In this document: positions 28,892 to 38,525 of the stretch, piece after piece
Numbering within the stretch: the first letter of the stretch is position 1
How the letters are laid out: every line of letters starts with the position of its first letter
Origin: Arthrobacter gandavensis
GTDB lineage: Bacteria; Actinomycetota; Actinomycetes; Actinomycetales; Micrococcaceae
DNA: 64,000 bases
Direction of reading: 5' to 3'
Assembly: GCF_015355785.1 (NCBI RefSeq)
Contig: NZ_JADKYW010000006.1
Location: 62,001-126,000 of the forward strand
Notes under the pieces: model-generated
The model's database searches: none
Seen by the model: only the letters and a program-made list of their open reading frames with translations
Told to the model about the DNA's origin: nothing
Translations under genes and position numbers: made by a program

Positions 28892-30253
28892 GTGACTTTC
28901 TCCGCAGCTGAACCAGCCGGCCAGCCCTTCCCCTCCCTGCGTACTCTCGACCTGCGCGGCAGGACCCATACCCCTGCCCAGCTGAAGGCAGTGATGCCGC
29001 GCGCGGAAACCACCACCGATGTGGCTTCCAACGCCGTTGCCGCCATTATTGCGGACGTCCGCTCCCGTGGGTTCGCCGCGCTGTCGGAGCTGGCAGAAAA
29101 GTTCGACGGCGTCCGGCAGGATCATCCGCTGGTTCCGCGCCGGGCGCTCGTCGAGGCCCTGGAGAACCTGGATCCGGCCGTCCGCGCCGGCCTGGAGGAA
29201 TCGATCCGGCGGGCCCGGATGTTTGCCGCAGCCCAGCGTCCGGCCGACGTGGAGGTGGACATCGCCGACGGCGCGAAAGTCACCCACCGCTGGGTTCCGG
29301 TGAACCGGGTTGGCCTCTACGTTCCCGGAGGCCTGGCCGTTTACCCGTCCTCCGTGGTCATGAACGTGGTGCCGGCCCAGGCTGCCGGCGTGGCTTCCCT
29401 GGCCCTGACCTCCCCGCCGCAGAAGGAATTCGGCGGACTGCCGCACCCCACCATCCTCGCCGCTGCCGAGCTGCTGGGAATCGAAGAGGTGTACGCAATG
29501 GGAGGTGCCCAGGCGATCGCCGCCTTTGCCTACGGCATTCCCGGGAGCGATTCAGCTCCCGCGCTGGAACCCGTGGACGTGGTCACCGGCCCCGGCAACG
29601 TCTTTGTGGCCACGGCCAAGCGCCTTGTCAAGGGCGTCGTCGGAATTGACGCGGAAGCCGGCCCTACCGAGATCGCAGTTCTTGCCGATGCGACAGCCGA
29701 GCCGAAGTTCGTGGCCGCCGACCTGATCAGCCAGGCCGAGCACGACCCCAATGCAGCCTCTGTGCTGGTGACGGACTCGCCGGAAGTCGCCGAAGCTGTC
29801 CGGGGCGAGCTGGACGTCCAGGTTCCTGCTACGAAGCACGCCGAGCGTGTCCGCACGGCACTGGCCGGAGCCCAGTCTGCCGTCGTCCTGGTGGACACGC
29901 TGACGGACGGCATCGCCGTCTGCAACGCCTACGGGGCCGAGCACCTTGAAATCCATACCGCGGACGCAAGCGCAGTGGCCGGACGGGTCACCAATGCCGG
30001 GGCGATTTTCGTGGGCGGCTACAGCCCGGTAAGCCTGGGCGACTACTGTTCCGGTTCCAACCACGTGCTTCCCACCGCGGGAACTTCGGCATTTTCCTCC
30101 GGACTCAACGTCACCACCTTCATGCGTGCCATCCAGGTGATCGACTACGGCCGGAACGCACTGGAAGAAGTGAGCGGGCACGTCGTCGCGCTTTCCCGCG
30201 CTGAGGACCTGCCGGCCCACGGGGATGCCGTAAGCATCCGCTTCGCCGAATAG
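28892..30253 (+). CDS. hisD: Histidinol dehydrogenase
   Basis: A 453-residue zinc-dependent NAD enzyme catalysing the last two steps of histidine synthesis (L-histidinol to L-histidine). Motifs include [50 protein letters not shown], the zinc-site segment SQAEHDPNA and EHLEIHT, and [13 protein letters not shown]. Other his genes are not in the window. The first 17 residues vary, and the GTG follows a leaderless-type -10. It is separated from nrdR by 91 bases. Confidence 0.96.
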   Translation: MTFSAAEPAGQPFPSLRTLDLRGRTHTPAQLKAVMPRAETTTDVASNAVAAIIADVRSRGFAALSELAEKFDGVRQDHPLVPRRALVEALENLDPAVRAGLEESIRRARMFAAAQRPADVEVDIADGAKVTHRWVPVNRVGLYVPGGLAVYPSSVVMNVVPAQAAGVASLALTSPPQKEFGGLPHPTILAAAELLGIEEVYAMGGAQAIAAFAYGIPGSDSAPALEPVDVVTGPGNVFVATAKRLVKGVVGIDAEAGPTEIAVLADATAEPKFVAADLISQAEHDPNAASVLVTDSPEVAEAVRGELDVQVPATKHAERVRTALAGAQSAVVLVDTLTDGIAVCNAYGAEHLEIHTADASAVAGRVTNAGAIFVGGYSPVSLGDYCSGSNHVLPTAGTSAFSSGLNVTTFMRAIQVIDYGRNALEEVSGHVVALSRAEDLPAHGDAVSIRFAE

Positions 30254-30296
30254 CAGCGCCCGGCTCCGCCTGGCTGCGAGCCGGCGAGCAGGGACC

Positions 30297-30302
30297 TAGA
30301 AT
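30297..30302 (+). promoter_or_regulatory. Candidate nrdR promoter -10
   Basis: TAGAAT lies 42 bases before the nrdR ATG, predicting a leader of about 35 bases that carries a purine-rich ribosome site (AAAGGACCGAGGA). Unlike dnaE and hisD this transcript would not be leaderless. Confidence 0.45.
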
Positions 30303-30344
30303 GAGGGCGCCAAGCCCGCCGCCCGCGTGTGAAAGGACCGAGGA

Positions 30345-30842
30345 ATGTACTGTCCGTATTGCCGGAACGCCGATTCGCGGGTTGTGGACAGCCGGCTGGC
30401 TGACGACGGGTCAGCAATCCGCCGCCGTCGGCAGTGTCCCGAATGCGGGCGCCGCTTCAGCACCGTGGAGACAACCAGCCTGAGCGTCATCAAGCGCTCC
30501 GGCGTGGCCGAGCCGTTCAGCCGCAGCAAGGTCATCAACGGCGCACGGAAGGCCTGTCAGGGCCGTCCCGTCAGCGAGGACGACCTGGCGCTGCTCGCCC
30601 AGGAAGTGGAAGAAAGCATCCGGGCGTCCGGCGTCGCCGAGATCCAGGCACATGAGGTGGGCCTGGCCATCCTGCAGCCGCTGCAGAAGCTGGACCAGGT
30701 GGCGTACCTGCGCTTCGCCAGCGTCTACCAGTCCTTCGACTCGCTCGAGGACTTCGAAACGGCGATAGCCGCGCTCCGCGCCGAATCCGCACGTGCCGGC
30801 GGTGTACCCGCGGGCGCCCAGCGTCCGCTGACCGCCCAGTAG
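30345..30842 (+). CDS. nrdR: Ribonucleotide reductase repressor NrdR
   Basis: A 165-residue repressor of ribonucleotide reductase genes. A zinc ribbon has cysteines 3, 6, 31 and 34 (MYCPYC and CPEC) and is followed by an ATP-cone domain (about 49-139) that senses ATP/d[25 protein letters not shown] is the cone's nucleotide-binding start. Length is normal. The regulated nrd genes are outside the window. A strong terminator follows. Confidence 0.96.
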   Translation: MYCPYCRNADSRVVDSRLADDGSAIRRRRQCPECGRRFSTVETTSLSVIKRSGVAEPFSRSKVINGARKACQGRPVSEDDLALLAQEVEESIRASGVAEIQAHEVGLAILQPLQKLDQVAYLRFASVYQSFDSLEDFETAIAALRAESARAGGVPAGAQRPLTAQ

Positions 30843-30871
30843 GCTCACGCCCCCTCCCCGTCGAGATTACG

Positions 30872-30907
30872 GAAAGTGCCCGTTAGAACGCTCTAACGGG
30901 CACTTTC
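30872..30907. terminator. Bidirectional terminator between nrdR and ppgK
   Basis: Perfect 16-base arms, GAAAGTGCCCGTTAGA and its reverse complement, with loop ACGC. An outer TCGAGAT/ATCTCGA pair (30861-30867, 30912-30918) extends the symmetry. A TTTC end on either strand serves both convergent genes. Confidence 0.85.
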
Positions 30908-30932
30908 TGTCATCTCGATGATTGGGGGAGGG

Positions 30933-31730
30933 CTACTTGATGTACTTGAAGTGCAGGGCGGCCTGCAGCGCGGCGCCGACGATGCCCGCGTTGTTCTTCA
31001 GGTTGGCGGTGACCATGGGGGTGCGCAGGTCCAGCAGAGGGAGGAAGTCCTCGCTGCGCTTGGAGATGCCGCCGCCGATCACGAACAGGTCGGGGGAGAA
31101 GAGGAACTCGACGTGGGAGAAGTACCGCTGCAGGCGCTTGGCGTATTCTTCCCAGCTGATGTCGTCGCGTTCACGGGCCGACGCTGACGCCTTGCTCTCG
31201 GCGTCGTTGCCGTCGATCTCCAGGTGTCCCAGTTCCGCGTTGGGGACCAGCGCACCGTTGGAGATCAGCGCGGAGCCGATGCCGGTGCCCAGGGTGATGA
31301 CCAGCACCGTTCCGTCCACACCGCGTCCCGCGCCGTAGCGCGCTTCGGCAAGGCCGGCGGCGTCGGCGTCGTTCATGACCTGCACTTCACGGTTCAGGGC
31401 CTTGGTGAGCAGGGCGTCGACGTCGGTGTCCACCCAGCTCTTATCCACGTTGGCTGCCGAACGCGCCACACCGTGCTGGATGATGGCCGGGAAGGTCACG
31501 CCAACGGGAACCTCGGCGCCGGGTCCCTCCGGGCGGGCGGAAAGCTCGGCGACGATCTGTCCCACGACGCCGGCAACTGCCTCCGGGGTGGCAGGCTGCG
31601 GCGTCGGGATGCGGAAGCGGTCGCCGATGAGCTTCCCCTTGGCGAGGTCGACGATGCCGCCCTTGATGCCCGTGCCGCCGATGTCGATGCCAATGACGGC
31701 GTCGTGCTTGTTCTTATGCTTCTTGGCCAT
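30933..31730 (-). CDS. ppgK: Polyphosphate glucokinase
   Basis: A 265-residue ROK-family kinase that phosphorylates glucose using inorganic polyphosphate, often also ATP. The phosphate-binding N-terminus is IGIDIGGTGIKGGIVDLAKGKL. MNDADAAGLAEARYG carries the catalytic aspartate, and LGTGIGSALISNGALVPNAELGHLE is typical of the polyphosphate-using subgroup. The fold and length match actinobacterial PpgK. It lies 24 bases downstream of map on the same strand, so the two are probably cotranscribed. Glucose uptake in these bacteria relies heavily on such cytosolic kinases. Confidence 0.94.
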   Translation of the reverse strand: MAKKHKNKHDAVIGIDIGGTGIKGGIVDLAKGKLIGDRFRIPTPQPATPEAVAGVVGQIVAELSARPEGPGAEVPVGVTFPAIIQHGVARSAANVDKSWVDTDVDALLTKALNREVQVMNDADAAGLAEARYGAGRGVDGTVLVITLGTGIGSALISNGALVPNAELGHLEIDGNDAESKASASARERDDISWEEYAKRLQRYFSHVEFLFSPDLFVIGGGISKRSEDFLPLLDLRTPMVTANLKNNAGIVGAALQAALHFKYIK

Positions 31731-31754
31731 GGTTCTCCAGTGCTAGGCGGTGCC

Positions 31755-32633
31755 CTAGGGCAGGGTCAGGATTTCGGCGCCGTCATCGGTGACGAGCAGG
31801 GTGTGTTCAAACTGGGCGGTTCGCTTGCGGTCCTTGGTGACCACGGTCCAGTTGTCTTCCCACATGTCCCACTCAATGGTCCCGAGAGTGAGCATAGGCT
31901 CAATGGTAAACACCATTCCGGTTTCGATGAGGCGGCTGTAGGCCGGGGCGGCGTCGTAATGCGGGATGATCAGCCCGGTGTGGAATGCCTCGCCCACCCC
32001 GTGCCCGGTGAAGTCACGGACCACACCGTAGCCGAAACGCCGGGCATATGACTCGATGGCGCGGCCGATGACGTTGATTTCCCGTCCGGGCATTACGACT
32101 TTGATGGCGCGCCGGAGCGATTCGGCGGTGCGTTCCACCAGCAGCCGCGACTCGTCGTCCACGTTGCCGGCAAGGAAGGTGTAGTTGGTGTCGCCGTGCA
32201 CGCCGTTGATGTAGGCGGTGATGTCCACGTTGACGATGTCCCCGTCCTGGATGACCGTCGTATCCGGGATGCCGTGGCAGATAACCTCATTGATCGAGGT
32301 GCAGATCGACTTGGGGAAGTGCCGGTACCCCAGAGTGGAGGGGTAGGCCCGGTGGTCCAGCAGGAATTCGTGGGCAACCCGGTCCAGCTCATCGGTGGTG
32401 ACGCCGGGCTCAATGCGGCGGCCCACCTCCGCGATGGCCTGGGCCGCGATCCGGCTGGCGATGCGGATTTTCTCGATGGTTTCCGCGGACTTCACTTCCG
32501 AGCCGGTGAATTTTGCGGGCGCATCCCTGTCCACGTATTCGGGACGAGCGATCGACGCCGGCACGTGCCGGCGGGGAGAGACCGTTCCCGGCTGCAGGCG
32601 GCCAAGGGGTGCGGTGGCAATATTCTGGGGCAT
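31755..32633 (-). CDS. map: Methionine aminopeptidase (type I, extended N-terminus)
   Basis: A 292-residue metallopeptidase that removes N-terminal Met from new proteins. The metal-binding residues lie in [22 protein letters not shown] (two Asp), GHGVGEAFH (His), TIEPML (Glu) and the C-terminal FEHTLLVT (Glu). The first 40 residues ([25 protein letters not shown]) form the linker seen in actinobacterial MetAP1c. I start at the ATG at 32633, which lies 7 bases after a TAAGAT hexamer; a longer open frame upstream would cross the promoter. Confidence 0.95.
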   Translation of the reverse strand: MPQNIATAPLGRLQPGTVSPRRHVPASIARPEYVDRDAPAKFTGSEVKSAETIEKIRIASRIAAQAIAEVGRRIEPGVTTDELDRVAHEFLLDHRAYPSTLGYRHFPKSICTSINEVICHGIPDTTVIQDGDIVNVDITAYINGVHGDTNYTFLAGNVDDESRLLVERTAESLRRAIKVVMPGREINVIGRAIESYARRFGYGVVRDFTGHGVGEAFHTGLIIPHYDAAPAYSRLIETGMVFTIEPMLTLGTIEWDMWEDNWTVVTKDRKRTAQFEHTLLVTDDGAEILTLP

Positions 32634-32640
32634 AGTATCG

Positions 32641-32646
32641 ATCTTA
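32641..32646 (-). promoter_or_regulatory. Candidate -10 for leaderless map mRNA
   Basis: On the minus strand TAAGAT is followed by seven bases and the map ATG. No Shine-Dalgarno sequence intervenes. Confidence 0.45.
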
Positions 32647-32735
32647 TCGCCAGCGTTACGTGCAGCTGCATGGAACGCCGGCCGAGTATCCCCGGGTGGC
32701 CGCACGTGATCCGGGGCCGAGACTGAGGAGGGCCG

Positions 32736-32900
32736 ATGGCAGAGTACTGGTTCAACGTACAGACCCATGAAGTCGAGGTGGGCCCGCAGTCGGACTGGAC
32801 GAAGCTGCTGGGGCCGTACCAGACCCGCGAGGAGGCCGCTGCCGCACTGCAGAAGGTTCAGGCGCGCAACGAGGCCTGGGACAAGCAGGACGACGACTAG
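32736..32900 (+). CDS. 54-residue SPOR-like small protein
   Basis: A short gene read as [20 protein letters not shown], then [20 protein letters not shown] and an acidic end (KQDDD). A strong GAGGAGGG ribosome site lies just before the ATG. The pattern YxVQT followed by GPYQTREEA resembles half of a SPOR fold (a peptidoglycan-binding module), and similar small proteins are annotated as SPOR-domain proteins in actinobacteria. There is no signal peptide, so it would act in the cytoplasm or through partners. It diverges from map (102 bases) and converges on panB across a terminator. Function is unproven. Confidence 0.78.
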   Translation: MAEYWFNVQTHEVEVGPQSDWTKLLGPYQTREEAAAALQKVQARNEAWDKQDDD

Positions 32901-32905
32901 GCTTT

Positions 32906-32937
32906 CCGGGACGGGCGGCTGCGGCAGCCCGTCCCGG
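32906..32937. terminator. Bidirectional terminator-like hairpin
   Basis: An 11-base perfect stem, CCGGGACGGGC / GCCCGTCCCGG, with a 10-base loop, between the convergent 54-residue gene and panB. No strong U-tract follows, so efficiency is uncertain. Confidence 0.65.
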
Positions 32938-32945
32938 GAAGACGC

Positions 32946-33800
32946 CTAGAAGCTGTGCTCCGGGCCCGGGAACGTCCCGCTGCGAACCTCGTCAGCGTAT
33001 TCGCGGGCAGCCTGTGAGAGTACCGACCGGACATCCGCGAAGGCCTTGACGAACCTGGGTGCCTTGCCGCCGCGCATACCCGCCATGTCCTGCCACACGA
33101 GGACCTGCCCGGTCGTGGCATTTCCGGCGCCGATGCCGATGGTGGGGACACGGACGGCGGCGTCGACAGCTGCCGCGACGTCCGCGGGAACCATTTCCAT
33201 CAGCACGCAGAACGCGCCCGCTTCGGCCAGCGCCGCGGCGGCGTCGATGACCGCCTGCGCTGCCTCGCCCCGTCCCTGGACTTTGTAGCCGCCCAGAACG
33301 TGCTCGCTCTGGGGGGTGAAACCGATGTGAGCCATCACGGGGATGCCGGCGGCGGTCATTGCCCGGACGTGGTCAGCGTAGTGCGCGCCGCCTTCCATCT
33401 TCACGGCCTGGACGCCGGCCTCCTTCATCAGCCGCACGGAGGACTCGATGGCCTGGGCGGGTGAGACCTCGTAGGAACCGAACGGGAGGTCGCAGACGAT
33501 CAGTGCGCGCTTTGCCCCGGCCGAAACCGACTTGGCGAAGACAATCATCTCGTCCAGCGTGATGGGCAGAGTCGTTTCGTGTCCCATGACGTTGTTGGCA
33601 GCAGAGTCACCGATCAGCAGGGTTTCGATGCCCGCCTCGTCGAAGACCTGCGCGGTGTACTGGTCATAGGCAGTCAGCATGGCGAACCTGCCGCCGGTGT
33701 CCTTGAGCTGCTGGAGGTAGGAGGTACGTACCCGCCGCGGCGGCACCGGCGCCGCGCTCTGCTCGGTGCCGTACGGTTTGGGCTGTTCAGCGCTGGTCAT
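32946..33800 (-). CDS. panB: 3-methyl-2-oxobutanoate hydroxymethyltransferase
   Basis: A 284-residue TIM-barrel enzyme that makes ketopantoate from 2-oxoisovalerate and methylenetetrahydrofolate, the first committed step of pantothenate and CoA synthesis. Motifs include MLTAYDQYTAQVFDEAGIE, LIGDSAANNVMGHETTLPIT with the Mg-binding Asp, KMEGGAHYADHVRAM, VMAHIGFTPQ and IGIGAGNATTGQVLVWQDM. The N-terminal 22 residues are variable. It is monocistronic here; panC and panD are not nearby. Confidence 0.96.
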   Translation of the reverse strand: MTSAEQPKPYGTEQSAAPVPPRRVRTSYLQQLKDTGGRFAMLTAYDQYTAQVFDEAGIETLLIGDSAANNVMGHETTLPITLDEMIVFAKSVSAGAKRALIVCDLPFGSYEVSPAQAIESSVRLMKEAGVQAVKMEGGAHYADHVRAMTAAGIPVMAHIGFTPQSEHVLGGYKVQGRGEAAQAVIDAAAALAEAGAFCVLMEMVPADVAAAVDAAVRVPTIGIGAGNATTGQVLVWQDMAGMRGGKAPRFVKAFADVRSVLSQAAREYADEVRSGTFPGPEHSF

Positions 33801-33806
33801 CCTTCG

Positions 33807-33812
33807 AGACTA
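33807..33812 (-). promoter_or_regulatory. Candidate -10 for leaderless panB mRNA
   Basis: On the minus strand TAGTCT, then six bases (CGAAGG), then the panB ATG. CGAAGG could alternatively be a poor ribosome site, but its spacing to the ATG is zero. Confidence 0.45.
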
Positions 33813-34049
33813 CTAAACCTTGGGCCCGCCGGGCCGGACAGCGTTTATGTCCTGCGCGTAATGTGCACAAGGCACGCCCGCTTCCGGGCCGTAAATGGGC
33901 CGTTGGCTGGGTAGAGTTATTGCAGGTTGCGCGCATCGCCGAGCGAGCCTGCCCGGCAGCACGGCTCCAGTTGCCGGATGCCGCGTCCGGGAGCCCGAGG
34001 GACCCTGGATCCGGAACCGCCACGCCAAGTACAGCGAAAGAGGTTAAGC

Positions 34050-35390
34050 ATGAACCGCCAGCAGGAATTCGTTCTGCGTACGATCGAAGAACGCGACGTG
34101 CGGTTCGTACGGCTGTGGTTTACGGACGTCGTCGGTTCAATGAAGTCCGTAGCCCTGGCACCGGCCGAAGTTGAAGGCGCCTTTGACGAGGGCCTCGGCT
34201 TTGACGGTTCCTCGATCGAGGGACTGGCCCGGATTTTTGAGTCGGACATGCTGGCCCAGCCGGACCCTTCAACCTTCCAGATTCTGCCGTGGCGCGGTGA
34301 CGAGGAGCAGACCTCCCGGATGTTCTGCGACATCCTCACCCCGGACGGCCAGCCCTCGGCGGCCGATCCCCGCTACGTGCTCAAGCGGCAGCTGGCCAAG
34401 GCCGCGGACATGGGCTTCACCTGCTATACGCACCCGGAGATCGAGTTCTACCTGCTGAAGTCGGACCAGCCCGGCCCCGACGGCGAGCCGGTTCCGGTGG
34501 ACCGTGCCGGCTACTTCGACCACGTTCCGGGCGGGGTGGCCCAGGACTTCCGCCGCACGGCGGTGTCAATGCTGGAAGCAGTTGGCATCTCCGTGGAATT
34601 CAGCCACCATGAGGCCGGCCCCGGCCAGAACGAAATCGACCTGCGCTACGCGGACGCACTGCAGACGGCGGACAACATCATGACGTTCCGCACCGTGGTC
34701 AAGGAAGTCGCCCTGATGACCGACTGCTACGCGACTTTCATGCCCAAGCCGTTTTCCGACCACCCCGGTTCGGGCATGCACACGCATTTCTCCCTCTTCG
34801 AGGGCGACACCAATGCGTTCTTCGAGGCCGGCGCCGAGTTCCAGCTCTCCACCACTGCGCGCCAGTTCATGGCCGGAATCCTGCGCCACGCGCCGGAATT
34901 CACCGCCGTGACGAACCAGTTCGTGAACTCCTACAAGCGGCTTTGGGGCGGGGGAGAGGCCCCCAGCTACCTGTCCTGGGGCCACAACAACCGTTCTGCC
35001 CTGCTGCGCGTCCCGCTGTACAAGCCCGGCAAGGGACAGTCCGCGCGGATCGAATACCGCGGCATTGATTCAGCAGCCAACCCGTACCTCTCCTACGCAG
35101 TCCTCCTGGGCGCCGGCCTGAAGGGCATCGAGGAGGGCTACGAACTCCCGCCGGGAGCCGAGGACGACATCGAGTCGCTGAGCGCCGCCGAACGCCGGGC
35201 CATGGGGCACGCGCCGCTTCCCTCGAGCCTGCACGATGCCATCCGCGTCATGGAGGACTCCGAGCTGGTCGCAGAGATCCTGGGCGAACAGGTTTTCGAG
35301 AACTTCCTGCGCAACAAGCAGGCAGACTGGAACGAATACCGCCAGCAGGTCACGGCCTTCGAGCTGAAGAAGAACCTGAGCATCCTCTAG
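34050..35390 (+). CDS. glnA2: Type I glutamine synthetase-like enzyme GlnA2
   Basis: A 446-residue glutamine synthetase fold, the exact length of mycobacterial GlnA2. The N-terminal beta-grasp domain has VRFVRLWFTDVVGSMKSV and FDGSSIEGLARIFESDM. The catalytic barrel has THPEIEFYLLK, SHHEAGPGQNEIDLRY, SGMHTHFSLFEG and RIEYRGIDSAANPYL. Some actinobacterial GlnA2 proteins ligate polyamines rather than ammonia to glutamate, so the substrate is open. Tyr364 falls in GYELPPGAEDD, at the position of the adenylylated Tyr, but the surrounding NLYDLP-type context is lost. I chose the ATG at 34050 after AAAGAGG. glnE follows 16 bases later. Confidence 0.93.
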   Translation: MNRQQEFVLRTIEERDVRFVRLWFTDVVGSMKSVALAPAEVEGAFDEGLGFDGSSIEGLARIFESDMLAQPDPSTFQILPWRGDEEQTSRMFCDILTPDGQPSAADPRYVLKRQLAKAADMGFTCYTHPEIEFYLLKSDQPGPDGEPVPVDRAGYFDHVPGGVAQDFRRTAVSMLEAVGISVEFSHHEAGPGQNEIDLRYADALQTADNIMTFRTVVKEVALMTDCYATFMPKPFSDHPGSGMHTHFSLFEGDTNAFFEAGAEFQLSTTARQFMAGILRHAPEFTAVTNQFVNSYKRLWGGGEAPSYLSWGHNNRSALLRVPLYKPGKGQSARIEYRGIDSAANPYLSYAVLLGAGLKGIEEGYELPPGAEDDIESLSAAERRAMGHAPLPSSLHDAIRVMEDSELVAEILGEQVFENFLRNKQADWNEYRQQVTAFELKKNLSIL

Positions 35391-35406
35391 CGGAAGCCGA
35401 TTGCCG

Positions 35407-38400
35407 ATGAGCCTGACCAGACGCCTGATCGCCGCCGGATTCACTGACCTGGAGAAAAGCGAACGGTTCCTGGCCGCTGGGGAACTCGCCGGAATAGACC
35501 AGGAACTGCTCTTCTCCGGGTTCGTCCGGTCAGCGAACCCGGACATGGCGCTGCAGTCCCTGGTTCGGCTGCTCTCCCGCATTCCCTCGCTCGCCGACCT
35601 GGTGGGCGGAGAGCAGGAAGAAGGCGAAGCGCTGTTCCGGGTGCTCGGGGCTTCCGAGGCGCTTGCCGAATTCGTCATGCGTCATCCGGAGAACGCGGAC
35701 CTGTTCCGCACCGGACTGCGTGCCGAACCCGGCCAGGTTCCCGCCCGCACGCTGCGTGCTTCCCTGCTGGAGTCCGTCCAGGCCGGAACCGGTCCGAGCC
35801 CCGTGGCGCGCCTGACCGGGCCGGAAGCGTACGTCCAGCTGCGCACCAGGTACCGGCGGCACCTTCTTGACCTGGCGATCCGGGACCTGGGAGCCGCGTC
35901 GCCGGAGGACACCATGCCCGCCGTCGGACGCGAACTCGCAGACCTGGCCGGCGCGGCGCTGGAGGCGGCGCTGGCGGTGTCCCGCGCTGAACTGGCGGAC
36001 GGTGCCTTCAACGCAGCCGACGTCGCTGCGGTGCGCCTGGCCGTGATTGGCATGGGCAAGTGCGGTGCCAGCGAGCTCAACTACATTTCCGACGTCGACG
36101 TCATTTATGTGATGGACGCCCCGGACCTGGACGAGATCCTCGCCGGACGGATCGGCACTGCCATGGCGGCCGGCATTTCCCGCGTCATTAACGCCTCGGC
36201 CCCCGAGCCGGGATTGTGGGAAGTGGACGCCAACCTGCGGCCTGAGGGAAAGGACGGCCCACTGGTGCGCACGCTGGACTCACACCTGAATTACTACCAG
36301 CGCTGGGCGCAGACCTGGGAGTTCCAGGCACTGCTCAAAGCCCGTGCCGTGGCCGGGGATCCGGCGCTGGGCAGGCGTTACGAAGACGCCGTCGCACCGC
36401 TGATCTGGTCGAGCTCGGAGCGCGACGGTTTCGTCGAGTCGGTGCAGGCCATGCGGCGACGGGTCACGGACCACATTCCTTCCCACGAGGAAGCCCGGCA
36501 GATCAAACTTGGCAAGGGCGGATTGCGGGACGTGGAGTTCACGGTGCAGCTGCTCCAGCTGGTCCACGGCAGGATCGATGATTCGCTGCGCGTCCGCACC
36601 ACCACCGCCGCCATCGCGGCGCTGAGCGCCGGCGGCTACATCGGCCGCGGCGACGCCGCGGACCTGGATGCGGCCTACCGGTACCTGCGGGTGCTGGAAC
36701 ACCGGATCCAAATGGTGCACATGCGCCGGACGCACCTCTTGCCCGAATCCGAGGCGGCCCTGCGTGCGCTTTCGAAGTCCTCTGCGGGAGCACTGGCGCT
36801 GGTCCGTCCCAGCGCCGAGCGGCTGCTTGAGACCTGGCAGCGGACCAAGCGGCTGGTGCGGCGCCTGCATGAGGCCATCTTCTACCGTCCCCTGCTGGCC
36901 ACCGCGGCGAACCTTTCGGAGGCGGAAGTACGGCTCAGTCCGGAAGCCGCCCAGGCACGGCTTGCGGCGCTGGGCTACGCTGACCCGCGCGGCGCGATGA
37001 AGCACATCGAAGCGCTCACCAACGGCATTAGCCGCCGTGCGGCCCTGCAGCGCCAGCTCCTCCCGGTGCTCCTGGGCTGGCTGGGCGACGGCGTGGACCC
37101 CGACGCCGGACTGCTGGGCTTCCGCCGGCTCAGCGAATCGCTCGGTGACAGTCACTGGTTCCTGGGGATGATCCGCGACTCTTCCGCGGCAGGTGAGCGG
37201 CTCTGCCAGATCCTCACCTCCTCCCGGTTCATCAGCGAACTGCTGGAGGTTTCACCCGAGTCCACCGCCTGGCTGGGAACGGACAAGGACCTGCAGCCTT
37301 CCAGCTTCGATTCCCTCTGGCAGGAAATGCGCGCAAAAATGTCCCGGCACCCGAGGCCTGCCGAAGCCGTCCGGCTGATCCGGCTGATCCGCCGCAGGGA
37401 AATGCTTCGTATTGCCCTGGCGGACAGTGCAGGACTGCTGAGCCAGGAAGAAGTTGGCAGGGCCTTGTCAGACAATGACCGTGCCGCAGTCCTTGGAGCT
37501 TTGCATGTTGCAGAGAACGAGGTCTACGCCGGCGAGGAGCAGCTTACGGACGTTCTGGTGGTGGCCATGGGGCGGCAGGGCGGACGGGAGATCGGCTACG
37601 GGTCTGACGCCGACGTGCTGTACGTGCACCGGCCCCTGGCCGGTGCCGACGCGCAGGCTGCCCAGGGGCAGGCAGAGAAGATCGTGCAGCTGGTGTCTTC
37701 GCTGCTGCAGCAACCATGCCGTCCGGCCGTCCAGGCCGAGAGGGTCCTGGAGCTCGACGCCGCGCTGAGGCCGGAGGGCCGCCAGGGTCCGCTGGTGCGC
37801 AGCCTCGATTCCTACGCGGGGTACTACGAGCGCTGGTCGCTCGCCTGGGAAGCGCAGGCACTGCTCCGCGCCCGCCCCATGGCCGGGGACGACGGGCTGG
37901 GGGAAGACTTCATTGCCCTGGTTGATCCAATCCGGTATCCGGAGGAGTTTGCCGAGTCCGACGTTCGGGAAATCCGCCGGGTCAAGGCCCGGGTCGAAGC
38001 CGAAAGACTGCCGCGCGGGGCCGATCCCTCCCGCCAGCTGAAACTGGGCCGCGGCGGGCTCAGCGACGTTGAATGGCTCGTCCAGCTCCTGCAGCTGCAG
38101 CATGCCCGTGAATACCCGGCACTGCGCACCACAGCCACCCTCCCTGCCCTGGACACGATAGCCGATGCCGGGTTCCTTCCGGAGCAGGATACGGACGTCC
38201 TGAGGGAAAGCTGGCTGCTGGCCAGCCGGATCCGTTGCGCAAATGTGATTCGGGGCGGGAGGAACCCGGATGTGCTTCCCTCCTCACGCAGGGAACTGGA
38301 GGCTGTGGCCCGCTGGTGCGGCTACGCCGCAGGTCAGGGCGCTGTTCTCGAGGAGGATTACCTGCGGGTCACCCGGCGCGCAAGGGGAGTCTTTGAACGC

Positions 38401-38427
38401 TGGTTCTACGGCTACGGGGTGGGCTGA
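35407..38427 (+). CDS. glnE: Bifunctional glutamine synthetase adenylyltransferase/deadenylase
   Basis: A 1006-residue enzyme with two nucleotidyltransferase domains that adenylylates (inactivates) and deadenylylates glutamine synthetase. The N-terminal, adenylyl-removing half has the metal motif GKCGASELNYISDVDVIYV (near residues 217-235). The C-terminal, adenylylating half has MGRQGGREIGYGSDADVLYV (near 720-740). Helical PII-type domains separate them, with NYYQRWAQTWEFQALLKARAV and YYERWSLAWEAQALLRARPM as paired repeats. An ATG at 35407 is used; a TTG six bases upstream is possible. Its likely substrate is GlnA1 encoded at 42085-43509. Confidence 0.95.
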   Translation: MSLTRRLIAAGFTDLEKSERFLAAGELAGIDQELLFSGFVRSANPDMALQSLVRLLSRIPSLADLVGGEQEEGEALFRVLGASEALAEFVMRHPENADLFRTGLRAEPGQVPARTLRASLLESVQAGTGPSPVARLTGPEAYVQLRTRYRRHLLDLAIRDLGAASPEDTMPAVGRELADLAGAALEAALAVSRAELADGAFNAADVAAVRLAVIGMGKCGASELNYISDVDVIYVMDAPDLDEILAGRIGTAMAAGISRVINASAPEPGLWEVDANLRPEGKDGPLVRTLDSHLNYYQRWAQTWEFQALLKARAVAGDPALGRRYEDAVAPLIWSSSERDGFVESVQAMRRRVTDHIPSHEEARQIKLGKGGLRDVEFTVQLLQLVHGRIDDSLRVRTTTAAIAALSAGGYIGRGDAADLDAAYRYLRVLEHRIQMVHMRRTHLLPESEAALRALSKSSAGALALVRPSAERLLETWQRTKRLVRRLHEAIFYRPLLATAANLSEAEVRLSPEAAQARLAALGYADPRGAMKHIEALTNGISRRAALQRQLLPVLLGWLGDGVDPDAGLLGFRRLSESLGDSHWFLGMIRDSSAAGERLCQILTSSRFISELLEVSPESTAWLGTDKDLQPSSFDSLWQEMRAKMSRHPRPAEAVRLIRLIRRREMLRIALADSAGLLSQEEVGRALSDNDRAAVLGALHVAENEVYAGEEQLTDVLVVAMGRQGGREIGYGSDADVLYVHRPLAGADAQAAQGQAEKIVQLVSSLLQQPCRPAVQAERVLELDAALRPEGRQGPLVRSLDSYAGYYERWSLAWEAQALLRARPMAGDDGLGEDFIALVDPIRYPEEFAESDVREIRRVKARVEAERLPRGADPSRQLKLGRGGLSDVEWLVQLLQLQHAREYPALRTTATLPALDTIADAGFLPEQDTDVLRESWLLASRIRCANVIRGGRNPDVLPSSRRELEAVARWCGYAAGQGAVLEEDYLRVTRRARGVFERWFYGYGVG

Positions 38428-38525
38428 GGCCCTCCCGGAGCCCCCGCGGTAATTTCGGTGCCCGCATTCCTAGTAGGCTTTTTGGTGGCGTTTGCTGCGC
38501 AGCGCCGCGAACCATTAGCTAGGAG

